From CALLPQ01 sp039819545 (GTDB taxonomy: Bacteria; Pseudomonadota; Alphaproteobacteria; Caulobacterales; Parvularculaceae): DNA of 64,000 bases. The notes under the pieces are model-generated. The model was not told the origin of the DNA, did no database searches, and was given only the letters and a program-made list of their open reading frames with translations. The DNA lies in NCBI GenBank assembly GCA_039819545.1, contig JBCBRS010000004.1, positions 124,001 through 188,000 of the forward strand, in the 5' to 3' direction. Of this stretch, positions 58,866-64,000 are shown one piece after another (the first letter of the stretch is position 1; each line of letters begins with the position of its first letter). Both the position numbers and the translations under genes were made by a program.

Positions 58866-60335
58866 ATGCAAAACTATCCCTTGTTCATCAACCTGCGCCA
58901 ACGCCGCGTGACCCTTGTGGGTGGCGGCGAATTGGCGTTACGCAAGGCCCGGCTACTGCGGTCAGCCGAGGCGACGCTGCACCTTATGGCACCGGACTTT
59001 GAGCCCGGTCTGTGCCGCGAATTGGCTAATGATATTGCCGCTGGCACCGTGGTGCTGCACCAGCGGCACCCGCGCGCAGGGGATTTCGTCAGCCAACCCA
59101 TTGCGGTCGTTGCGCTGGAAGATCGCGCCGAGCAGGAAAAGGCGGCCCGCCTCGCCAAAGCGGACGGTGCACTCGTCAATGTTGTCGATGCCCCGGACTT
59201 GTGTGACTTCACCACCCCGTCAATTATTGATCGCGGCGACGTGGTCGTCGCCATTTCCACCAATGGCGTCGCGCCGGTCTATGGACGCATGCTGCGGGAG
59301 AAAATCGAGGCCATGTTACCCCGGCGGCTGGATGCGCTGATCCAGTTTGCGGCCCATTTTCGGGACAGTGTCCGCAGCCGGTTTGGCAGCGAGACCCGCC
59401 GGTTCTGGGAGCGGTTTTTTGATGGGCCAATTGCCGGACGCGTTCTGGCCGGTGATGATCATGGCGCCGTCGAAGACATGCTGCAGGCCGTCAAAACGGA
59501 TGTCGCCGACGGCGCCGGGCCTGGCGAAAACATCGATAGGCGCTTGGGCGTTGTTCATATCGTTGGCGCGGGCCCCGGTGATCCTGACCTTTTAACCCTG
59601 CGAGCCCACCGTCTTTTGCAAACAGCAGACGTCCTGGTGCACGACCGGCTGGTGAGTGATGAAATCCTCAACCTCGCGCGGCGTGATGCGGACAGGATTT
59701 TTGTGGGCAAGGAAAAGGCCAATCACGCGGTCCCGCAAGAACAAATCCATATACTGATGATTGAGCTTGCCCGCGCTGGCAAAACAGTCGTGCGCCTAAA
59801 GGGCGGCGACCCGTTTATCTTTGGCCGCGGCGGGGAGGAGCTTGACGCACTGCGCGCGGCGAATATCCCCGCCTTTGTAACGCCCGGGATCACGGCAGCC
59901 ACCGGGTGCGCCGCCGCCGCCGGGATGGCGCTAACCCACCGCGACCATGCCCAGATGCTGACCTTTGTCACGGGTCACGGGCGCGCGGACGCAGACCCCG
60001 ACATTAACTGGCGCGCACTTTCAGACCTTCAGCACACGCTGGTCATCTATATGGGCGTAAGTAAGGCTGGCCGTATTGCGCACAATTTGATCGACCATGG
60101 CACGCGGCCGGAAACGCCAGTGGCAATCATCGAAAATGGATCCCGCCCTGAGGAAATCATCGCGCGCGGCTCCCTCGCCACGATCACTGAGACAGTAGCC
60201 GCAGCAGGTCTCAAAGGTCCCGCCATTCTTGTGGTGGGCTCTGTCGCTACGCTGGCCGACGGCGCTGTACGCACTATCGCGACACAAGACGGCAACGAAC
60301 ACTCCTCTTGTGAACCAATGAGGCTCTCCGCATGA
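58866..60335 (+). CDS. cysG: Siroheme synthase (uroporphyrin-III methyltransferase / precorrin-2 dehydrogenase-ferrochelatase)
   Basis: 489-residue trifunctional enzyme making siroheme for sulfite reductase. N-terminal dehydrogenase/ferrochelatase domain (1-210): FINLRQRRVTLVGGGELALR KARLL with NAD loop GGGELA at about 19-24, FTTPSIIDRGDVVVAISTNG. C-terminal SUMT domain (about 225-475): HIVGAGPGDPDLLTLRAHRL, LVHDRLVSDEIL, VVRLKGGDPFIFGRGGEEL, PGITAATGCAAAAGMALTHR. Both halves are intact. The ATG at 58866 follows a 280-bp gap and the last codons overlap the DUF2849 gene. Confidence 0.95.
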   Translation: MQNYPLFINLRQRRVTLVGGGELALRKARLLRSAEATLHLMAPDFEPGLCRELANDIAAGTVVLHQRHPRAGDFVSQPIAVVALEDRAEQEKAARLAKADGALVNVVDAPDLCDFTTPSIIDRGDVVVAISTNGVAPVYGRMLREKIEAMLPRRLDALIQFAAHFRDSVRSRFGSETRRFWERFFDGPIAGRVLAGDDHGAVEDMLQAVKTDVADGAGPGENIDRRLGVVHIVGAGPGDPDLLTLRAHRLLQTADVLVHDRLVSDEILNLARRDADRIFVGKEKANHAVPQEQIHILMIELARAGKTVVRLKGGDPFIFGRGGEELDALRAANIPAFVTPGITAATGCAAAAGMALTHRDHAQMLTFVTGHGRADADPDINWRALSDLQHTLVIYMGVSKAGRIAHNLIDHGTRPETPVAIIENGSRPEEIIARGSLATITETVAAAGLKGPAILVVGSVATLADGAVRTIATQDGNEHSSCEPMRLSA

Positions 60336-60613
60336 AGATTATCACAGGAAACCACCTCCACCATGGCCGGGTCCTTTATCTCGGGCCGGAAGGACGCTGG
60401 GTCGAAGCCATTCAGGACGCGCAAGCGTTTGAAAATGATGCCGCTGATGCGGTTTTACAAACGGCGCAAGCGCGCGTCACCGAGATTGCTGATCTTTACC
60501 TCATTGATGTGACCGATGGGCAGCCCAGTGGCCGCGACGCCCTAAAGGAAACAATCCGCAGTGCGGGACCCACCATCCGCCATGACCTCGGCAAACAGGC
60601 CGCTAATCCGTAG
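60332..60613 (+). CDS. DUF2849 protein of sulfite-reductase operon
   Basis: 93 residues, ATG overlapping the cysG stop by 4 bp. Small soluble protein: MKIITGNHLHHGRVLYLGPE, GRWVEAIQDAQAF, and IADLYLIDVTDGQPSGRDAL KETIRSAGPT. DUF2849 genes stand between cysG and cysI in many alphaproteobacteria, which fits a role in siroheme or sulfite-reductase assembly; no activity is known. Followed 40 bp later by cysI. Confidence 0.88.
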   Translation: MKIITGNHLHHGRVLYLGPEGRWVEAIQDAQAFENDAADAVLQTAQARVTEIADLYLIDVTDGQPSGRDALKETIRSAGPTIRHDLGKQAANP

Positions 60614-60653
60614 CCCCCTATCTCTATCATCACGCCCAATAAAGGCAGGCTTC

Positions 60654-62318
60654 ATGTACAGATATGATGAATTTGACGCCCAGATGGTTCGCGAACGCGT
60701 TGCCCAGTTTCGCGGCCAGGTCGCCCGCCGTCTAAACGGTGACCTGACCGAAGACCAGTTCAAACCCTTGCGGCTGATGAATGGTCTCTACCTGCAATTG
60801 CACGCCTATATGCTGCGCGTTGCCATCCCCTACGGGACCTTGTCAGCCAAACAGCTGCGCAAGCTCGCCGAGCTGTCCGAAAAATATGACAAGGGGTATC
60901 TGCATTTTACCACCCGCCAGAATGTCCAGTTTAACTGGCCAGCCCTTGTCGATGTGCCGGACCTTTTGGAGGAGCTTGCCGAGGTGGAGATGCACGCCAT
61001 CCAGACCTCAGGCAACTGCATCCGCAATGTGACCACCGATCAATATGCCGGTGCCACCGCTGAAGAAGTGGATGACCCGCGCCACTGGTGCGAGCTTATT
61101 CGTCAGTGGTCGACCTTTCATCCGGAGTTTTCCTTTCTACCCCGAAAATTTAAGATTGCGGTCACCGCCAGCCCCCATGATCGCGCAGCAATCCGCGTCC
61201 ATGATATCGGTCTGCAGCTAGTGAATGATCCGGACGAAGGGCTGGGCTTTGCCGTCTTTGTGGGCGGCGGTCTTGGCCGCACGCCCTATGTGGGTCAGCA
61301 AATTCGTGATTTCTTACCGGCAGACAGACTGTTGGGGTATCTGGAGGCAATCCTGCGGGTTTATAACCTCGCTGGACGCCGCGATAACAAATACAAGGCG
61401 CGTATAAAAATCCTCGTCAATGCTATGGGACTTGAGGATTTTCGCAAGGCGGTGGAAGAGGAATGGCAGAACCAGAAAGCCGAACGCCGCGTTGATGTGC
61501 CCACGGACGAAATAGAGCGGATCAGAGCATATTTTGCGCCGCCCTCATTTGAGCCGGGCCCCGGCCCCGCCGCGAATGAAAACCGCGTATTCACCGCCGA
61601 TGAGGCGGCGCAGTTTGCGCAGTGGCGCGCGACCAATGTGATTGCGCACAAGGCGCCCGGTTTTGCCATTGCCAATATCTCCCTCAAACCCATTGGCGGT
61701 ATTCCGGGCGATGCCAGCGCGCAGCAGATGAAGGTGATTGCAGACCTTGCCGAGCGCTATGCGTTTGGGGAGATACGTGTCACCCATGAGCAAAATCTCT
61801 GCTTGCCCCATGTGCGCGAGGCCGATTTACCGGCGCTCTATGCGGGCCTGGCGGTGCATGATCTGAGTACGGCAAATCTTGGGCTAATCAGCGATATTAT
61901 CGCTTGCCCCGGTCTTGATTATTGCAGTCTCGCCAATGCCCGCTCGATTCCCGTTGCCCAACGTCTGTCAGAGCGGTTTGCCACTTATGATCAGCAGGCG
62001 GATCTTGGCGAGCTCAAGGTAAAAATTTCCGGCTGTATCAATGCCTGTGGCCATCACCATGTGGGACACATCGGCATTCTTGGCGTCGATAAAAAGGGTG
62101 AGGAGTTTTACCAAATTACCCTTGGCGGATCAGCCGCCGAAGACGCCGCCATCGGTGATATTGTCGGGCGCGGCCTCTCGTCGGCTGAGGTCACGGACGC
62201 GGTCGAAAAACTCGTCATCTTTTATCAAACCGAACGCCAGCGCGATGAGCGATTTATCGACACCTATCGCCGTCTTGGCGCCCCCCCGTTTAAGGAGGCT
62301 CTTTATGCCCAGGTTTAA
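60654..62318 (+). CDS. cysI: Sulfite reductase haemoprotein-type subunit (nitrite/sulfite reductase)
   Basis: Siroheme and 4Fe-4S enzyme reducing sulfite to sulfide. 554 residues from ATG 60654. RLMNGLYLQLHAYMLRVAIP, HFTTRQNVQFNWP, TSGNCIRNVTTDQYAG and RKFKIAVTASPHD frame the siroheme pocket. Cluster ligands Cys418, Cys424, Cys461 and Cys465 lie in CPGLDYC and SGCINACGHHH. The short type acts alone with ferredoxin-type donors; the flavoprotein CysJ is absent here. Ends overlapping the DUF934 gene by 14 bp. Confidence 0.94.
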   Translation: MYRYDEFDAQMVRERVAQFRGQVARRLNGDLTEDQFKPLRLMNGLYLQLHAYMLRVAIPYGTLSAKQLRKLAELSEKYDKGYLHFTTRQNVQFNWPALVDVPDLLEELAEVEMHAIQTSGNCIRNVTTDQYAGATAEEVDDPRHWCELIRQWSTFHPEFSFLPRKFKIAVTASPHDRAAIRVHDIGLQLVNDPDEGLGFAVFVGGGLGRTPYVGQQIRDFLPADRLLGYLEAILRVYNLAGRRDNKYKARIKILVNAMGLEDFRKAVEEEWQNQKAERRVDVPTDEIERIRAYFAPPSFEPGPGPAANENRVFTADEAAQFAQWRATNVIAHKAPGFAIANISLKPIGGIPGDASAQQMKVIADLAERYAFGEIRVTHEQNLCLPHVREADLPALYAGLAVHDLSTANLGLISDIIACPGLDYCSLANARSIPVAQRLSERFATYDQQADLGELKVKISGCINACGHHHVGHIGILGVDKKGEEFYQITLGGSAAEDAAIGDIVGRGLSSAEVTDAVEKLVIFYQTERQRDERFIDTYRRLGAPPFKEALYAQV

Positions 62319-62802
62319 GATCACCAGCACCAGCCTCGCCCCCCTGGATCAAGACTGGGAAGAGATTGCGCTGACCGATGCGACAGAGGCGGCACCCTGT
62401 GCCATCACCGGTCGCCACGCGTTGGTTCTGACCAATGATATGGATGTGCGCGATTTACCGGCGGCCTATCTGACAGCTGGCGGGATCATTCTGTCATTCC
62501 CAAAATTTGGCGACGGGCGCGCCTATTCGCAGGCGCAATTGCTTCGTCAACGGCGCGGCTATACCGGCGTGTTGATCGCCCATGGTGATGTTCTGGCTGA
62601 TCAGGTCCTCTTCATGCGTCGTTGCGGGTTTGATGCCATTGACCTTTCAACGCTGGCGTCAGGCGATACCGCAACGACGCCAGATGCCCTCACCCCATTT
62701 GACCATGCCTTGACAGCTTTTAGTCATTTTTATCAGCCCGCCGCCGATGGCAGCGCGCCCGTGTGGGCAAGCCGGCATCGCGTCAACCATAAAGCGGCAT
62801 AG
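62305..62802 (+). CDS. DUF934 family protein
   Basis: 165 residues from ATG 62305 behind TAAGGAGGCTCTTT. The protein is a standard neighbour of cysI and cysH in alpha- and betaproteobacteria and carries the family core FPKFGDGRAYSQAQLLRQRR GY and VLFMRRCGFDAIDL. Proposed to support sulfite reduction; no enzymology is known. Starts inside the cysI 3' end, so translation is coupled, and ends in TAG overlapping the cysH start. Confidence 0.9.
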   Translation: MPRFKITSTSLAPLDQDWEEIALTDATEAAPCAITGRHALVLTNDMDVRDLPAAYLTAGGIILSFPKFGDGRAYSQAQLLRQRRGYTGVLIAHGDVLADQVLFMRRCGFDAIDLSTLASGDTATTPDALTPFDHALTAFSHFYQPAADGSAPVWASRHRVNHKAA

Positions 62803-62804
62803 TG

Positions 62805-63530
62805 ATGGCTACAGTTAATCTCGCCTCCCCTTTGGATGAGCCGACTTCGCTGGACGAACAGGCGCGTGCCCTGTGTGTGCAGTATAAGGAACAATCGGCG
62901 CAAGACATACTAGCGGGTGCCTTGCGGGAGATATTCACCGGGCGCATCGCGCTCGTCTCCTCCTTCGGGGCTGAATCTGTTGTCCTCCTCCATCTTGTGG
63001 GCTCAATTGATCCGTCTACGCCTGTTCTTTTTCTGAATACGGAAAAACACTTTGCGCAAACGTTGAGCTATCGCAAAAAACTGACCGCGACGCTTGGTCT
63101 GACATCGGTAATCGATATTCACCCTGATGCGGCGGAAAAGACGGCGGAAGACCCGGACGGCACCTTGTGGCGCCACGACGCCGATGCGTGCTGTTCTTTG
63201 CGAAAAGTCCGTCCCCTGAAAAGCGCCCTTGATCCTTTCGATGCCTGGATTACCGGACGCAAGCAGTTTCATGGTGGGCAGCGCATAGAGCTGCCGGTGT
63301 TTGATGCGGCGGCGCCGCACATCAAGGTCAACCCGCTGGTCACGTGGACGCCCAGCGATGTGGCGGCCTATATCAAGACCCACGATCTGCCGACCCACCC
63401 GCTGGTGGCGCAGGGGTACCCGTCGATTGGATGCTGGCCATGCACCCACCCGGTGGCCGACGGTGACGAGGTGCGCGCCGGGCGGTGGCGGGGCGCAGCA
63501 AAAACCGAATGCGGGATCCACTCGCGGTAA
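62805..63530 (+). CDS. cysH: Adenylylsulfate/phosphoadenylylsulfate reductase
   Basis: 241 residues from ATG 62805; GTG at 62802 just before it is an alternative. Reduces activated sulfate to sulfite. P-loop-type ATP-sulfurylase-like motif LVSSFGAESVVLLHL near residue 50. Cys pair ACCSLRK at about 130, then GCWPCTHPV and the catalytic ECGIH at the C-terminus. The CC...CxxC set holds a 4Fe-4S cluster, so the enzyme is of the APS-reductase type rather than the cluster-free PAPS enzyme. Last gene of the cysG-DUF2849-cysI-DUF934-cysH run. Confidence 0.93.
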   Translation: MATVNLASPLDEPTSLDEQARALCVQYKEQSAQDILAGALREIFTGRIALVSSFGAESVVLLHLVGSIDPSTPVLFLNTEKHFAQTLSYRKKLTATLGLTSVIDIHPDAAEKTAEDPDGTLWRHDADACCSLRKVRPLKSALDPFDAWITGRKQFHGGQRIELPVFDAAAPHIKVNPLVTWTPSDVAAYIKTHDLPTHPLVAQGYPSIGCWPCTHPVADGDEVRAGRWRGAAKTECGIHSR

Positions 63531-63640
63531 AAACAGGTGCACCGCAAAACGGGCGCTAGAAGAACGGGCGGCGGAAGAAGGGGTGGGCTATGGCGCGGGG
63601 TTTGCTGGTTTTTTACCCCTTATTCCGCTAGGAGGACGCC

Positions 63641-64000
63641 ATGACTGAGGACCCGTCAGCCCCCAACCGGAGCGCCCCGCAGGCGTCCACGCCGGCCGAT
63701 CATCGGGCGGGTGATCTTGTGGTGGTGAGCGAGGCCAAAACCCTCTGGCAGCGGATACAGGCCGGCATCGACGAGGCGCGCCGACGCACGCTCGGGGTGT
63801 TTTTGGACACCCTTGCCCAGCGCAAGGCCCGCCGGGACGAGGCCGCGTTCTCCATCGCGCTTATTGCGCTGTCCGCCAAGATGGCAAAGGCCGACGGGAT
63901 CGTCACCGACGATGAAGTTGCCGCCTTTCGAGATTTCTTTAGCTATCCGCCCGAGCAGGATAGCAAAGTCCGCATGCTGTATCAGCTGGCGCAGCAGGAT
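63641..64000 (+). CDS. TerB-domain protein, DjlA-like (cut by window edge)
   Basis: First 120 codons of a gene that leaves the window at 64000. ATG 63641 follows TAGGAGGACGCC, a near-perfect ribosome site. N-terminal Pro/Ser-rich 30 residues, then LWQRIQAGIDEARRRTLGVF and FSIALIALSAKMAKADGIVT DDEV, the acidic metal-binding TerB core. In proteobacteria this head often precedes a J domain (DjlA), but the J domain lies beyond the window. It follows cysH by 110 bp with its own ribosome site and is probably a separate unit. Confidence 0.8.
   Translation, partial: MTEDPSAPNRSAPQASTPADHRAGDLVVVSEAKTLWQRIQAGIDEARRRTLGVFLDTLAQRKARRDEAAFSIALIALSAKMAKADGIVTDDEVAAFRDFFSYPPEQDSKVRMLYQLAQQD

Overview
The window is chromosomal DNA from an alphaproteobacterium. 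Evidence is the glnB-glnA pair, the yajC-secD-secF cluster, lptA-lptB-rpoN, the cysG-DUF2849-cysI-DUF934-cysH sulfur operon, a PEP-CTERM protein with the alphaproteobacterial PEPxxWALMILGF signature, and dispersed palindromes of the CATCCTTCGAGACG type. A 1,187-residue TonB-dependent receptor and the PEP-CTERM protein suggest an aquatic lineage near Hyphomonadaceae or Parvularculaceae. That placement is inference and I cannot fix the genus. No rRNA, tRNA, CRISPR array or intact prophage was found.

Layout. 1-9.9 kb: an ArsC/Spx-like reductase, a class A penicillin-binding protein, a TetR regulator, an IS5-type transposase remnant, Fe superoxide dismutase and a large TonB-dependent receptor. 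9.9-22.6 kb is housekeeping: secF, secD, yajC, glnA, glnB, nnr, a GIN-domain protein, recQ, parE. 22.6-29.0 kb: a DUF2490 protein, a PEP-CTERM protein, a GlcG/HbpS protein, a DUF4149-like membrane protein, glutaminase, a MAPEG protein and a lipoprotein phosphoesterase. 29.2-30.4 kb: a small GIY-YIG nuclease gene between inverted palindromes, beside a tandem array of 166-bp units containing the same palindromes.

30.4-34.5 kb reads leftward as one string of overlapping genes behind a TPP riboswitch: MmcQ/YjbR protein, a 111-aa protein, thiC, a zeta-toxin-like kinase, a small partner protein, a 34-codon copy of the thiC 3' end, a 110-aa protein and an interrupted ORF. A kinase related to toxins thus sits in a thiamine-repressible operon, bracketed by two diverged thiC tails. 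34.6-41.8 kb: a methyltransferase, a second MmcQ-like protein, membrane proteins, gamma-glutamyltransferase, a POT peptide transporter and an esterase-like hydrolase.

42.0-54.4 kb is the envelope locus rpoN-lptB-lptA ... lptC-hisI. An accessory block of about 8 kb separates lptA from lptC, genes that are normally adjacent. On the lpt strand the block reads Crp/Fnr regulator, TIR-TM-TPR protein, an unrecognised protein and a class III nucleotidyl cyclase with helical-repeat and SLOG-like domains, running into lptA. On the other strand it has a structured leader, a membrane-anchored peptidoglycan-binding/Sel1 protein, a Cys-pair-rich lipoprotein and a small exported protein. This block is the best candidate for an undescribed signalling or defence system. 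54.4-57.6 kb holds two unrecognised multi-TM proteins. 57.6-64 kb holds a GcvA-type LysR regulator, the assimilatory sulfate reduction operon and the start of a TerB/DjlA-like gene cut by the window edge.
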